Origin: Aeromonas sobria
GTDB lineage: Bacteria; Pseudomonadota; Gammaproteobacteria; Enterobacterales; Aeromonadaceae
Reading direction: 5' to 3'
Length of the DNA: 64,000 bases
Assembly: GCF_000820145.1 (NCBI RefSeq)
Contig: NZ_CDBW01000017.1
Span: forward strand, 1 to 64,000
Shown: positions 47,242 to 55,968 of the stretch, piece after piece
How positions within the stretch are numbered: position 1 is the first letter of the stretch
Layout of the letters: each line of letters starts with the position of its first letter
Made by a program: the position numbers and the translations under genes
The notes under the pieces: generated by a model
Database searches by the model: none
Seen by the model: only the letters and a program-made list of their open reading frames with translations
What the model was told of the DNA's origin: nothing

Positions 47242-49074
47242 TTGAATTCCGAGCTTGTCTGGGTGCTCTGTCTGCTGGCAGGGGCCATCTATCTCTTCAT
47301 GACCAACAAGGTGCGCATGGACGTGGTGGCCCTGGGTGTGGTCATCCTGTTTGTGCTGAGCGGCACCCTTACCCTGCCGGAGGCGCTGGCGGGCTTTAGC
47401 GATCCCAACGTTATCCTGATTGCCGCCCTGTTCGTGGTGGGTGAGGGGTTGGTGCGCACCGGCATCGCCTATCAGGTGGGGGATGCGCTGGTGAAGGTGG
47501 CGGGCAGCAGCGAGACCAAACTGCTGGTGCTGCTGATGGTGGCGGTGGCGAGTCTGGGGGCTGTGATGAGCAGCACCGGGGTGGTGGCCATCTTTATCCC
47601 GGTGGTGCTGAGCGTGGCGAACCGGATGGGGATCCCCGCTGGTCGCCTGATGATGCCCCTCGGCTTTGCCGGGCTTATCAGCGGCATGATGACGCTGGTG
47701 GCCACGCCCCCCAACATGGTGGTCAACAGCGAGTTGATGCGCCACGGCATTCACGGCTTCGGCTTCTTCGACTTCACCCCGATGGGCGTGCTGATCCTGG
47801 GGCTGGGCATCCTCTACATGTTGCTGGTGCGGGGCTCTTTGGTGGGCGAAGGGGAAGAGGGCAAAGGCAAGTCGCCCGGGCGCCGCACCCTGCGCGATCT
47901 GATCCGTGACTACCGGCTGGCCGGTCGGGCCCGCCGATTGGCGCTACGCCCTGACTCCCCGTTGATTGGCTACACTCTGGATGAGCTGCAACTGCGCGCC
48001 CGCTATGGCGCCAACGTCATCGGGGTGGAGCGCTGGCGAAAATTTCGTCGGGTGATGGTGCCGGTGTCGGGGATCAGTGAATTTCAGGCCAAGGATGTGC
48101 TGCTGATCGACATGTCAGATCCTGAGGTGGATGTGCGGGCGTTTTGCACCGAGGCGCGGCTCGAACCGATGATCCTGCGCGGGGAGTACTTCTCCGATCA
48201 GGCGCGGGAGGTGGGGATGGCCGAGGTGTCGCTGATCCCCGAGTCCAAGCTGTTGGGCAAAAGCGTGCGGGAGGTGACCTTCCGCTCCCGCTATGGTCTG
48301 AGCATGGTAGGGCTGCGCCGCAACGGTGAGGCGCTGGCGGGCAAGCTGGTGGATGAATCGCTACAGATGGGGGACACCTTGCTGGTGGTAGGGAACTGGA
48401 GCCACATCAGACAGTTGCAGACCCACAGCCGTGACTTTCTGCTGATGGGGCTGCCCGCCGAGGTAGACGAGATGGCCCCCGCCCGCAGCCAGGCGATCCA
48501 TGCCCTCTTTTGTCTTGGAGTGATGATCCTGTTGATGGTGACCGATCCGGTGCCCAACGTGATTGCGGCGCTGATCGCCTGTCTGCTGATGGGCAAGTTT
48601 CGCTGCATCGACATGGAGAGCGCCTACAAGTCGATTCACTGGCCGACCCTGATCCTGATTGTCGGCATGCTTCCCTTCGCGTTGGCGCTGCAAAAAACCG
48701 GCGGGGTGGACCTTATCGTCGGCGGCTTGATGAATGCGGTGGGCGAAATGGGGCCGCGGGTGATGCTGGCCAGCCTGTTTGCCCTCTGTGCGGTGATCGG
48801 GTTGTTTATCTCCAACACCGCCACCGCGGTGCTGATGGCGCCCATTGCGCTGGGCACGGCGCAGCAGATGGGGGTGTCGCCCTATCCGTTTGCCATGACC
48901 ATCGCCATCGCCGCCTCGGCTGCCTTTATGACGCCGGTCTCGTCACCGGTCAATACCCTGGTGCTGGGGCCGGGCAACTACACGTTCGGCGACTTTATGC
49001 GTATTGGCGTCCCCTTTACGCTGCTGGTGATGGCGGTGAGCGTGGTGGCGATCCCCTGGTTCTTCCCGTTCTGA
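47242..49074 (+). CDS. SLC13-type anion permease with two RCK_C domains
   Basis: A 610-residue membrane protein. Five to six hydrophobic segments (1-190), two cytoplasmic RCK_C/TrkA_C domains (about 225-300, [20 protein letters not shown]; and about 330-400, [20 protein letters not shown]), then further membrane helices with the second SLC13 signature [13 protein letters not shown]. The first half holds [15 protein letters not shown] and [12 protein letters not shown]. Such proteins move sulfate, dicarboxylates or related anions. The start codon is TTG at 47242, chosen because AGGAGG lies five bases upstream. Confidence 0.85.
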   Translation: MNSELVWVLCLLAGAIYLFMTNKVRMDVVALGVVILFVLSGTLTLPEALAGFSDPNVILIAALFVVGEGLVRTGIAYQVGDALVKVAGSSETKLLVLLMVAVASLGAVMSSTGVVAIFIPVVLSVANRMGIPAGRLMMPLGFAGLISGMMTLVATPPNMVVNSELMRHGIHGFGFFDFTPMGVLILGLGILYMLLVRGSLVGEGEEGKGKSPGRRTLRDLIRDYRLAGRARRLALRPDSPLIGYTLDELQLRARYGANVIGVERWRKFRRVMVPVSGISEFQAKDVLLIDMSDPEVDVRAFCTEARLEPMILRGEYFSDQAREVGMAEVSLIPESKLLGKSVREVTFRSRYGLSMVGLRRNGEALAGKLVDESLQMGDTLLVVGNWSHIRQLQTHSRDFLLMGLPAEVDEMAPARSQAIHALFCLGVMILLMVTDPVPNVIAALIACLLMGKFRCIDMESAYKSIHWPTLILIVGMLPFALALQKTGGVDLIVGGLMNAVGEMGPRVMLASLFALCAVIGLFISNTATAVLMAPIALGTAQQMGVSPYPFAMTIAIAASAAFMTPVSSPVNTLVLGPGNYTFGDFMRIGVPFTLLVMAVSVVAIPWFFPF

Positions 49075-49232
49075 TCAGCGGGTTGATGGTGGTGCATACA
49101 AGCGGCTTGCGGGCCGCTTTTTTGTGGCCGTGAGACGAGATTGGCAATGGCTGTTCGGGATGGATGAAGAGGGTGGACGTTAAGGCGAAGACGGGGTGAT
49201 AAAGAAAACCGGAGAGAGGCAAATTTCAGATA

Positions 49233-49255
49233 CAAAAAAACCAGCCTGAGCTGGT
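49233..49255 (-). terminator. Terminator of the tRNA operon
   Basis: Inverted repeat ACCAGC (49240-49245) / GCTGGT (49250-49255) with a 4-base loop. On the minus strand it is followed by seven T. It lies 21 bp past the tRNA-Leu 3' end. Confidence 0.9.
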
Positions 49256-49275
49256 CTGATTGTTACTACTAATAA

Positions 49276-49360
49276 TGGTGCGGAAGGAGAGACTCGAACT
49301 CTCACACCTTACGGCGCCAGAACCTAAATCTGGTGCGTCTACCAATTTCGCCACTTCCGC
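49276..49360 (-). tRNA. tRNA-Leu (anticodon TAG)
   Basis: Class II cloverleaf with a long variable arm; the minus strand begins GCGGAAGTGGCGAAATTGGT and ends with encoded CCA. The anticodon loop TTTAGGT gives TAG, reading CUA. It is the last tRNA of the operon. Confidence 0.97.
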
Positions 49361-49368
49361 AATACTAA

Positions 49369-49445
49369 TGGTGGCTATGACGGGATTCGAACCTGTGACC
49401 CTCGCATTATGAGTGCGATGCTCTAACCAACTGAGCTACATAGCC
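49369..49445 (-). tRNA. tRNA-Met (elongator, anticodon CAT), copy 1
   Basis: 77 bases including encoded CCA. The minus strand begins GGCTATGTAGCTCAGTTGGT; the anticodon loop CTCATAA gives CAT. The acceptor and D-arm match elongator tRNA-Met (metT/metU type), not the initiator. Confidence 0.97.
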
Positions 49446-49481
49446 TTCTTGTGTTCGACCTAGGTCAAATACAAGCAAAAA

Positions 49482-49550
49482 TGGCTGGGTACCAGGTTTG
49501 AACCTAGGCGCGTTGACGAGATCAATATCTCTCACGCTTACCACAGCAAG
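49482..49550 (-). ncRNA. D-armless tRNA-Gln-like element 1
   Basis: It resembles the neighbouring tRNA-Gln in the T-arm (CCTAGGTTCAAACCTGG), the anticodon region (TATTGAT) and the 3' end CCCAGCCA, but has no 5' acceptor strand or D-stem of the Gln type. Instead GCTG-(T)-GGTA at its 5' side pairs with TACC-CAGC at the 3' side. A 10-bp arm GCGTGAGAGA / TCTC-TCA-CGC with two bulges replaces the anticodon arm. It is either a tRNA pseudogene or a structured tRNA-like RNA. Confidence 0.6.
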
Positions 49551-49579
49551 CCATCAACATAGTTAATGACAGGTAATAA

Positions 49580-49654
49580 TGGCTGGGGTACTAGGATTCG
49601 AACCTAGGGATGGCGAGATCAAAACCCGCTGCCTTACCGCTTGGCGATACCCCA
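49580..49654 (-). tRNA. tRNA-Gln (anticodon TTG), copy 1
   Basis: 75 bases with encoded CCA. The minus strand begins TGGGGTATCGCCAAGCGGTA; the anticodon loop TTTTGAT gives TTG, reading CAA. All four arms pair. Confidence 0.97.
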
Positions 49655-49701
49655 ACAGTGCTCCTCAACAGTCATCTGACTGGTAAAGAACCTTAAAAAT
49701 T

Positions 49702-49767
49702 GCTGCGGTACTAGGATACGAACCTAGGAATGTTGACGAGATCAAAACCTCTTACATTCACCACAGC
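49702..49767 (-). ncRNA. D-armless tRNA-Gln-like element 2
   Basis: A 66-base unit whose ends pair perfectly over 8 bp (GCTGTGGT / ACCGCAGC on the minus strand). The arm is ATG...GAGG / TCTC...CAT around TTTTGA, and the T-arm is CTAGG-TTCGTAT-CCTAG. ATG/CAT replaces GCG/CGC of element 1, a double compensatory change. No CCA is encoded. Confidence 0.6.
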
Positions 49768-49798
49768 TATCACCGACAAGGTCGATGAAATGCAATAA

Positions 49799-49873
49799 TG
49801 GCTGGGGTACTAGGATTCGAACCTAGGGATGGCGAGATCAAAACCCGCTGCCTTACCGCTTGGCGATACCCCA
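49799..49873 (-). tRNA. tRNA-Gln (anticodon TTG), copy 2
   Basis: Identical in sequence to copy 1, with encoded CCA; 75 bases, anticodon TTG. Confidence 0.97.
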
Positions 49874-49892
49874 ACAGAAACAATTTAAATAA

Positions 49893-49969
49893 TGGTGGCT
49901 ATGACGGGATTCGAACCTGTGACCCTCGCATTATGAGTGCGATGCTCTAACCAACTGAGCTACATAGCC
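49893..49969 (-). tRNA. tRNA-Met (elongator, anticodon CAT), copy 2
   Basis: Identical to Met copy 1, with encoded CCA. The 36-bp spacer on its low-coordinate 5' flank side (toward Gln copy 3) nearly repeats the spacer between Met copy 1 and tRNA-like element 1. Confidence 0.97.
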
Positions 49970-50005
49970 TTCTTGTGCTCGACCTGAGTCAAATACAAGT
50001 AAAAA

Positions 50006-50080
50006 TGGCTGGGGTACTAGGATTCGAACCTAGGGATGGCGAGATCAAAACCCGCTGCCTTACCGCTTGGCGATACCCCA
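50006..50080 (-). tRNA. tRNA-Gln (anticodon TTG), copy 3
   Basis: Identical to the other Gln copies; 75 bases, encoded CCA, anticodon TTG. Confidence 0.97.
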
Positions 50081-50126
50081 ACAGTGCTCCTCAACAGTCA
50101 TTTGACTGACAAAGAACTTTTAAAAG

Positions 50127-50195
50127 TTGCTGGGTACTAGGAGTTGAACCTAGGCACGTTGACGAGATAAAAACCTCTCACGCTTACCACAACAA
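50127..50195 (-). ncRNA. D-armless tRNA-Gln-like element 3
   Basis: The ends pair as TTGTTG-(T)-GGTA with TACC-CAGCAA. The arm is GCGTGAGAGG / TCTC-TCA-CGT with loop TTTTTA, and the T-arm is CTAGG-TTCAACT-CCTAG. The GCG/CGT pair keeps a wobble. The loop differs from Gln (TTTTTAT in place of TTTTGAT). No CCA is encoded. Confidence 0.6.
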
Positions 50196-50225
50196 ATCAC
50201 CGACAAGGTCGATGACCAAAAATAA

Positions 50226-50300
50226 TGGCTGGGGTACTAGGATTCGAACCTAGGGATGGCGAGATCAAAACCCGCTGCCTTACCGCTTGGCGATACCCCA
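50226..50300 (-). tRNA. tRNA-Gln (anticodon TTG), copy 4
   Basis: Identical to the other Gln copies; 75 bases, encoded CCA, anticodon TTG. Confidence 0.97.
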
Positions 50301-50313
50301 ACTGAACAATTAA

Positions 50314-50390
50314 TGGTGGCTATGACGGGATTCGAACCTGTGACCCTCGCATTATGAGTGCGATGCTCTAACCAACTGAGCTACATAGCC
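50314..50390 (-). tRNA. tRNA-Met (elongator, anticodon CAT), copy 3
   Basis: Identical to the other Met copies; first tRNA of the operon, 45 bp after the -10 element. Confidence 0.97.
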
Positions 50391-50435
50391 AACCGTGCTT
50401 CCAGTGAGTCGTTGCCTCGTCACTGTGCGGGCCGA

Positions 50436-50464
50436 ATTATGCGTATCTGGCTCTGGGGCGTCAA
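50436..50464 (-). promoter_or_regulatory. Promoter of the tRNA operon
   Basis: The minus strand shows -35 TTGACG (50459-50464) and -10 CATAAT (50436-50441) with exactly 17 bp between. A GC-rich discriminator (CGGCCCGCAC) follows, the mark of stringently controlled stable-RNA promoters. An AT-rich tract lies upstream of the -35. Confidence 0.88.
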
Positions 50465-51518
50465 CCATTTTTTTGTCAGAAAAACTGATTTTGGGTGCGT
50501 TTGGCGAGATATTGGTCTCTGTTGCGCAAAAGCCCAACAATATGATTTTTTTTAAGACATACCCCCGGCCGAGCCAAGGATTCCGGAGACAACATGGCCA
50601 GTAAATAGCGGCCTTCCCTCGCCAACGGGGCACCTCCTGTAACCATGGCCCGGTTTTTGGCAAAGCAGCGTCCTGGTTTTTTCTGTGTCACGTTGTCCCG
50701 TGCTTTCAGCTGGGTGAAACAGCACGCCCGGCGAGCTTTACCGCTCAGCGGAGCCATTATCTCGCTCTCGCCCTAAAAGCCCCCTCAGGTCACAGGTTGG
50801 CCGGAGAAAGGCGCTTTTAGCCATTCAGCCACGGCAACGCAGTGGTGGCGTGTTTGGCAAGCCGTTGTCAGTGGCCCACGCGGGTAGGGTTTACTTGTGC
50901 TCGTAGTTGGCCACCCACGCCGTCCATTGTTGTGGTTATGCACAAAGATGCGATTACTGCACGTCTCGTGTGGGGCTCTTCGCACGAAATAAACTCATGT
51001 GGTTTCATTAGAAAACTTCATTGATTGGTAATTTTAAAGTGTGATCAACCATTAAGTTCGTTAATAGCCAGTGGGATAGCATGGCCAGCCTTGGAAGAGT
51101 GACATTTAATCTCAATATGCGCCGCTGCTGTGTGTAGCAGGACCATTGAGTGGGTATCACGATATATGGCCCAAGGTATCAGGAGTGGCGCCATACAACC
51201 TGTGACCCACAGGAGTGAGTATGGCCAAAGGTAGAGTGTTCGGCGGATGAACCGGCCGGCATGAAAGGGCTGGTGACGAGAGGGCAACCCCGAACGGCCA
51301 CATGGCATAGTGAGACCCGGCAGCAGATCGATCCCGGCTACTATCGCCCGATAACAACGCATTGAAACCGGCTAGATGAATTTTATCTTTCATCGAACGG
51401 GGTAGTTGCATCCAAAAATGTCCAGTGTGCATGGCTGACGCGGTTATTACCCATTGAACGATCGCGTTATCCGTGCCGCTGGATGAATAAAAATAAACAG
51501 CAATAAAGGCAGGTTAGT
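50465..51518. other. About 1 kb without a recognisable gene
   Basis: Next to the tRNA promoter is an AT-rich probable UP/Fis region. Beyond it no open frame has a convincing ribosome binding site or family. On the minus strand around 50812-50845 the bases GTGGCTGAATGGCTAAAAGC look like the D-arm of a class II tRNA, but no complete cloverleaf follows. The last part must contain the promoter of the peptide transporter. Confidence 0.5.
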
Positions 51519-53024
51519 ATGCATCCATCTACAGCTCCGACCGGGTTATTACAACAACCCAAACCCTTCTTCATGATCTTTTTTGTCGAACTCTGGGAGC
51601 GCTTCGGTTATTACGGCGTGCAAGGGATCCTGGCGGTTTTCTTTGTCCAGCAGCTGGGTTTTTCTCAAGAGCAGTCATTTATTACCTTCGGCGCCTTCTC
51701 GGCGCTGGTATATGGCCTGATATCGGTCGGCGGCTATGTCGGGGACCATGTGCTCGGAACCAAGCGCACCATGGTACTGGGGGCGCTGGTGCTGGTATTG
51801 GGTTACTTCATGACGGGCATGTCCATTTACCATCCAGACCTTATTTTCTATGCGCTGGGCACCATTGCGGTGGGTAATTGTCTGTTTAAGGCCAACCCGG
51901 CTAGCTTGCTGTCGAAATGTTATCCGCCAAAAGATCCCCGTCTGGATGGCGCGTTTACCCTGTTCTATATGTCGATCAATATTGGCTCGCTTATTTCCCT
52001 CTCACTGGCGCCGGTCATTGCTGACCATTATGGCTATACGGTGACCTATAACCTTTGCGGGGTCGGGCTGATCATTGCGTTGCTGGCCTTCTTTGCTTGC
52101 CGCCATATGGTCAAGGATATCGGCTCTGAACCGGATCATCTGCCGCTCAACTACAGCAAGCTGCTGCTGGTCTTGCTGGGTGCCGTTGGGCTGGTCTTCT
52201 TCTGTGCCTGGTTGATGCATCATATCGTGATTGCCAATATGGTGCTGATGACGGTGACCATAGTGGTGGTGGTGATTTTCTTTCGTGAGGCATTCAAGCT
52301 GGATCTGGTTGGCCGCAACAAAATGTATGTGGCGTTTGTGCTGATGCTGGAGGCGGTGCTGTTCTATGTGCTTTATGCCCAGATGCCAACCTCGTTGAAT
52401 TTCTTTGCCATCAACAACATGCATCACGAGATGCTGGGGGTGAGCGTCAATCCCATCAGCTTCCAGGCGCTCAACCCCTTCTGGGTGGTGGTGGGTAGCC
52501 CGGTGCTGGCGCTGATTTATACCCGGATGGGCAGCCAGGGGAAGGATCTCACCATGCCGCTCAAATTTACCCTCGGGATGTTCTTCTGCTCGCTCGGCTT
52601 TTTGACAGCAGCCGCTTCCGGTTGGTGGTTTGCTGATGCCCAGGGGCTTACCTCGCCCTGGTTTATGGTGCTGATCTATCTGTTCCAGAGTCTGGGTGAG
52701 CTGATGATCAGCGCACTGGGTCTGGCCATGGTGGCGGCACTGGTGCCCCAGCGCTTGATGGGCTTCATTCTCGGGATGTGGTTCCTGACCCAGGCGATGG
52801 CATCCCTGCTGGGGGGCTATGTGGCTACCTTTACCGCCGTGCCGGAAGGGATGAACGACCCTTTGTTGACCCTGCCTATCTATACCGATGTGTTTGGCAA
52901 GATTGGTCTGGCGACCCTGCTTATTGCGGTGGTGATGGGGCTGATGGTGCCCTGGCTCAACCGGATGATGAATGCGACCGGGCCGCAGGAAGAGGGGGTA
53001 CTGGCGCCGCAATCACAGGCGTGA
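51519..53024 (+). CDS. Proton-dependent di/tripeptide transporter (POT/PTR)
   Basis: A 501-residue inner-membrane symporter with about 14 helices, as in bacterial POTs with two extra helices (DtpA/DtpB). The signature [17 protein letters not shown] (ExxER proton site on TM1) is near residue 25; [12 protein letters not shown] is the second PTR motif. The [18 protein letters not shown] stretch on TM7 is also characteristic. It imports di- and tripeptides. It is monocistronic, with about 60 bp to the convergent ruvX. Confidence 0.93.
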   Translation: MHPSTAPTGLLQQPKPFFMIFFVELWERFGYYGVQGILAVFFVQQLGFSQEQSFITFGAFSALVYGLISVGGYVGDHVLGTKRTMVLGALVLVLGYFMTGMSIYHPDLIFYALGTIAVGNCLFKANPASLLSKCYPPKDPRLDGAFTLFYMSINIGSLISLSLAPVIADHYGYTVTYNLCGVGLIIALLAFFACRHMVKDIGSEPDHLPLNYSKLLLVLLGAVGLVFFCAWLMHHIVIANMVLMTVTIVVVVIFFREAFKLDLVGRNKMYVAFVLMLEAVLFYVLYAQMPTSLNFFAINNMHHEMLGVSVNPISFQALNPFWVVVGSPVLALIYTRMGSQGKDLTMPLKFTLGMFFCSLGFLTAAASGWWFADAQGLTSPWFMVLIYLFQSLGELMISALGLAMVAALVPQRLMGFILGMWFLTQAMASLLGGYVATFTAVPEGMNDPLLTLPIYTDVFGKIGLATLLIAVVMGLMVPWLNRMMNATGPQEEGVLAPQSQA

Positions 53025-53084
53025 CGGGAAGATAGTGACAATACCAAGGCAAGGGCTGTGACCCTTGCCTTGGTTATTCCTGGC

Positions 53085-53507
53085 TCAGTTGTACTGCTCT
53101 TCCATCCAGGCTTCGACGATCAGTTGGGCTGACACTCCATCCACACTGCCTTTTTCCAGCGCGCGATAGCCGCCCCGTTCAAACAGTCGGGCACGGGCAT
53201 CTGTGGTGGTGAGTCGCTCATCCTTGAACTCCACCTGCTTGCCAAAGCGGCCGTGCAGCCGGTTGCCGAACTTGCGAGCGCGCACCGTGATCTCCTGATC
53301 GGTTCCATCCATGTTCAGCGGCAGGCCGACCACCAGCAGGTCCGGTTGCCACTCCTTGAGCAGCTTGTCGATATCGTCCCAGTTAGGGATGCCGTCGTTG
53401 GCCTTGATGGCGCGCAGAGGCTGTGCGGTGCCGGTCAGCTCCTGGCCGATGGCAACGCCAATGCTTTTGGTACCATAGTCAAAGCCCATGATGCTGCGTG
53501 ATGACAT
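53085..53507 (-). CDS. ruvX: Holliday-junction resolvase-like protein RuvX/YqgF
   Basis: A 140-residue RNase H-fold protein. [15 protein letters not shown] holds the first catalytic Asp, [11 protein letters not shown] and [11 protein letters not shown] the middle acidic residues, and [15 protein letters not shown] the last. In E. coli YqgF processes the 5' end of pre-16S rRNA. The start at 53507 follows GAGGA. It lies 42 bp after yqgE, the usual pair. Confidence 0.94.
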   Translation of the reverse strand: MSSRSIMGFDYGTKSIGVAIGQELTGTAQPLRAIKANDGIPNWDDIDKLLKEWQPDLLVVGLPLNMDGTDQEITVRARKFGNRLHGRFGKQVEFKDERLTTTDARARLFERGGYRALEKGSVDGVSAQLIVEAWMEEQYN

Positions 53508-53549
53508 GAAAAAATCCTCGAAAGGCAACGCAGGGGGCGTTGCCGGGTG

Positions 53550-54104
53550 TTAGCTATGGCCGATGTCGCTGGAGAGATGAACAGTGTTCACCCCTATGCT
53601 GGCGGCGGCTTGTTGCCAACGTGTGTGAATGGGGGTTTTGAATACCAAATCCGGATTGGGGGGGATCACCAGCCAGGCGCCATCGACCAGTTCCTGCTCC
53701 AGCTGACCGGCGCTCCAGCCCGCATAGCCAAGAGCTACCAGCCAATGGGCAGGGGCTTCGCTCGTGCCGAGGGTTTCCAGTATATCCTTGGATGTGGTCA
53801 CCATCATCTCATCCCCTACCTGCAGGGTGGAGTTGAAACCGGGGTGGAAGCTGTGCAGCACAAAGCCACGGTCAGCGTGAACCGGCCCCCCTTGCAGCAC
53901 CTGCTGCTTGAGCTGCGGATTGCCGGGTACCGAAATCTTGAGCTGGGTGAGCATGGCTTCCAGCGACATATCTACCGGAATGTTGACCACCAGCCCCATG
54001 GCACCCTCTTCGCTATGTTCGCACAGATAGACCAGCGAACGGGCGAAGTAGGGATCCGTCAGGCTTGGCATGGCAAGCAGGAAATGATTTTGCAGTGTTT
54101 GCAT
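53550..54104 (-). CDS. yqgE: UPF0301/AlgH family protein YqgE
   Basis: A 184-residue protein of the AlgH/YqgE (DUF179) family, cytoplasmic, of unclear molecular role. Conserved stretches: NHFLLAMPSLTDPYFARSLV at the N-terminus, GAMGLVVNIP, VLQGGPVHADRGFVLH, and the later ALGYAGWSAGQLEQEL. Start at 54104 (MQTLQNHF). It is normally directly downstream of gshB; here a chemoreceptor gene in the opposite direction intervenes. Confidence 0.92.
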   Translation of the reverse strand: MQTLQNHFLLAMPSLTDPYFARSLVYLCEHSEEGAMGLVVNIPVDMSLEAMLTQLKISVPGNPQLKQQVLQGGPVHADRGFVLHSFHPGFNSTLQVGDEMMVTTSKDILETLGTSEAPAHWLVALGYAGWSAGQLEQELVDGAWLVIPPNPDLVFKTPIHTRWQQAAASIGVNTVHLSSDIGHS

Positions 54105-54231
54105 AGGCCAAATAGTGCAAAGGTCGTTGGCAAGTGAATAGGGCAATTATGGCAGTTCATCACTTTGGGCAAAACCGCTTTTTATCGGGCGTCTCTTTGC
54201 CCACTCACCAAACGGTGCGGGAGAGAAAACC

Positions 54232-55857
54232 ATGGAAGGTATTTCAATCAGACAGAAGTTGATCCTGGGGTGTGTGGTGCCCCTTTTGGCACTGCTGGCG
54301 TTGCTGGTGGGCGCAACCCAGGCGATGTCCCAGCTGATGGCAGGCATGAACGCCATGTATCAGGGGGAGGTGGTGCAGCTCAAGGAGCTCAAACAGATTG
54401 CCGATCTCTACGCGGTCAAGGTGATCGATGCGGCCAACAAGGCCAACGTGGGGGGGATTGCGCCCGCCCAGGCCAAGGCCGATATGTTGCAGGCGCAGCA
54501 GGAGATCGCCCGTATCTGGCAGCTGTACAGCGGACAGGAGCGGACCCAGTCCGAACAGCAGGAGGCCGCGCGGGTGCAGGCGTTGTTTGGCGCGGCGGAT
54601 CAGCAGATTGCCGCGGTGGTGGCGGTGTTGGATCAGATGCAGGGGGCGGCGCGGGATCAGCTCTCTGCCCATATTATGCCCCTCTACGGGGTGATCGATC
54701 CGGTCAGTGACGGAGTGAGTGCGCTGGTGGAGTTCCAGCTCAAAGAGGCGGAGCAGAATATCGGCGAGCTCAACGATCTTAGGCAGCAGCTGTTTCAGCT
54801 CTTTATCGTGCTGTTTCTGGTGGGGGCGGCCTGCGTACTCTTCTTTGGCGTCTGGGCCGGACGCAGCGTCAGCCAGCCGCTGGCGGCAATGGGACATGTG
54901 CTGCGGGGGATGCAGCGGGATCTCGATCTGAGCCAACAGGCGCCGGTATTGCGCAAGGACGAGATGGGGGCGCTGGCTCAATCGCTTAATCAGGTGATCA
55001 GCCACTTTCGCAGTTTGATTAATCAGATCAACGAGATGGCGGAGCACCTTGCCAAGGAGTCCGCTCATCTTGCCCATATCGGAGTCGAGAGTCGTCAGCG
55101 CTTTGCCCAGCAACAGGGTGAGACCGATCAGACCGCTACCGCTATGAACCAGATGAGTGCGACCGTGGCCGAGGTGGCCAACAGCTCCTCCGGCGCGGCA
55201 GATGCGGCCCGTGTCGCGGATGAGAGTGCCCGCCATGGCCATCTGGTGGTGGAGGATGCCATCGCCCGGATGTCAGCATTGTCGTCCCATATTCAGGACA
55301 CGGCGGCGATGATCACCCAGCTGGCCGACGACAGCCGCGATATCAGCAGCGTGATGGATGCCATTCGCGGCATTGCCGAGCAGACCAACCTGCTGGCGCT
55401 CAATGCGGCGATAGAGGCGGCGCGGGCGGGGGATCAGGGGCGCGGGTTTGCAGTGGTGGCCGATGAGGTGCGCACCCTCTCCCAGCGTACCCAGCGCTCG
55501 ACCGAGGAGATTGGCAAGACCATCGTCAAGTTGCAGCAGGGGGCCAATGATGCGGCTAGCAGCATGGTGCGTGGGCTGGATCAGGTGGAGGAGTCCAACC
55601 GTACCGTGCTCGCCTGCGGCAAGGCCCTTGGCGAGATTGTCAGCTCGGTGGAGGTGATCAATGAGCTGAACACTCATATCGCCACCGCCGCAGAGGAGCA
55701 GAGCAAGGTGGCAGAGGAGATCAGTCGCAACGTGGTCAATATCGCCCAGATTGCCACCGAATCGACCGCGGCGGCCTCCGAACTGAACCAGAGTTGCCAC
55801 GAGCTGGAGCAGCTATCGAGCGATCTCAAGCAGAAGGTGGGGCAGTTCCGCTGTTAG
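54232..55857 (+). CDS. Methyl-accepting chemotaxis protein
   Basis: A 541-residue chemoreceptor. TM1 at about 9-31, a periplasmic helical sensor of about 155 residues (four-helix type), TM2 near 190-210 ([19 protein letters not shown]), HAMP, and a signalling hairpin with tip [20 protein letters not shown]. The C-terminus VGQFRC has no CheR docking pentapeptide. GGGAGAG precedes the ATG. It sits between yqgE and gshB in opposite orientation, so it is likely an insertion into an older operon. Confidence 0.93.
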   Translation: MEGISIRQKLILGCVVPLLALLALLVGATQAMSQLMAGMNAMYQGEVVQLKELKQIADLYAVKVIDAANKANVGGIAPAQAKADMLQAQQEIARIWQLYSGQERTQSEQQEAARVQALFGAADQQIAAVVAVLDQMQGAARDQLSAHIMPLYGVIDPVSDGVSALVEFQLKEAEQNIGELNDLRQQLFQLFIVLFLVGAACVLFFGVWAGRSVSQPLAAMGHVLRGMQRDLDLSQQAPVLRKDEMGALAQSLNQVISHFRSLINQINEMAEHLAKESAHLAHIGVESRQRFAQQQGETDQTATAMNQMSATVAEVANSSSGAADAARVADESARHGHLVVEDAIARMSALSSHIQDTAAMITQLADDSRDISSVMDAIRGIAEQTNLLALNAAIEAARAGDQGRGFAVVADEVRTLSQRTQRSTEEIGKTIVKLQQGANDAASSMVRGLDQVEESNRTVLACGKALGEIVSSVEVINELNTHIATAAEEQSKVAEEISRNVVNIAQIATESTAAASELNQSCHELEQLSSDLKQKVGQFRC

Positions 55858-55890
55858 ATAGCGGTCACAACCACGCACACTGCACGAAAC

Positions 55891-55919
55891 AACAGAGGCG
55901 GCCATGGGCCGCCTCTGTT
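55891..55919. terminator. Shared terminator between chemoreceptor and gshB
   Basis: Perfect 13-bp inverted repeat AACAGAGGCGGCC (55891-55903) / GGCCGCCTCTGTT (55907-55919) with a 3-base loop, between convergent genes. T runs are short on both sides, but stem strength and position support two-way termination. Confidence 0.75.
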
Positions 55920-55968
55920 CATTAACGATTGTATAGATAACGATAGTGCCGATTTAGCCGTTGCTGGC

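Larger units (their letters stand above)
49369..50390 (-). repeat. Tandem segmental duplication of Met-Gln-(tRNA-like)-Gln
   Basis: Unit 1 (about 49369-49892) holds Met, element 1, Gln, element 2, Gln. Unit 2 (49893-50313) holds Met, Gln, element 3, Gln. Their spacers match almost base for base; unit 1 has about 100 extra bases carrying element 1. A third Met copy closes the array. Confidence 0.85.

Noticed and set aside
49276..50390. Regularly spaced repeats that could suggest a CRISPR array
   Set aside because: The repeats are 75-77-base tRNA genes with cloverleaf folding; no cas genes and no short uniform repeats.
50785..50985. A 66-codon frame ending in a tRNA D-arm-like stretch on the minus strand
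   Set aside because: No ribosome binding site; the protein-like text arises from a possible tRNA fragment. No full cloverleaf could be built, so neither a gene nor a tRNA is called.
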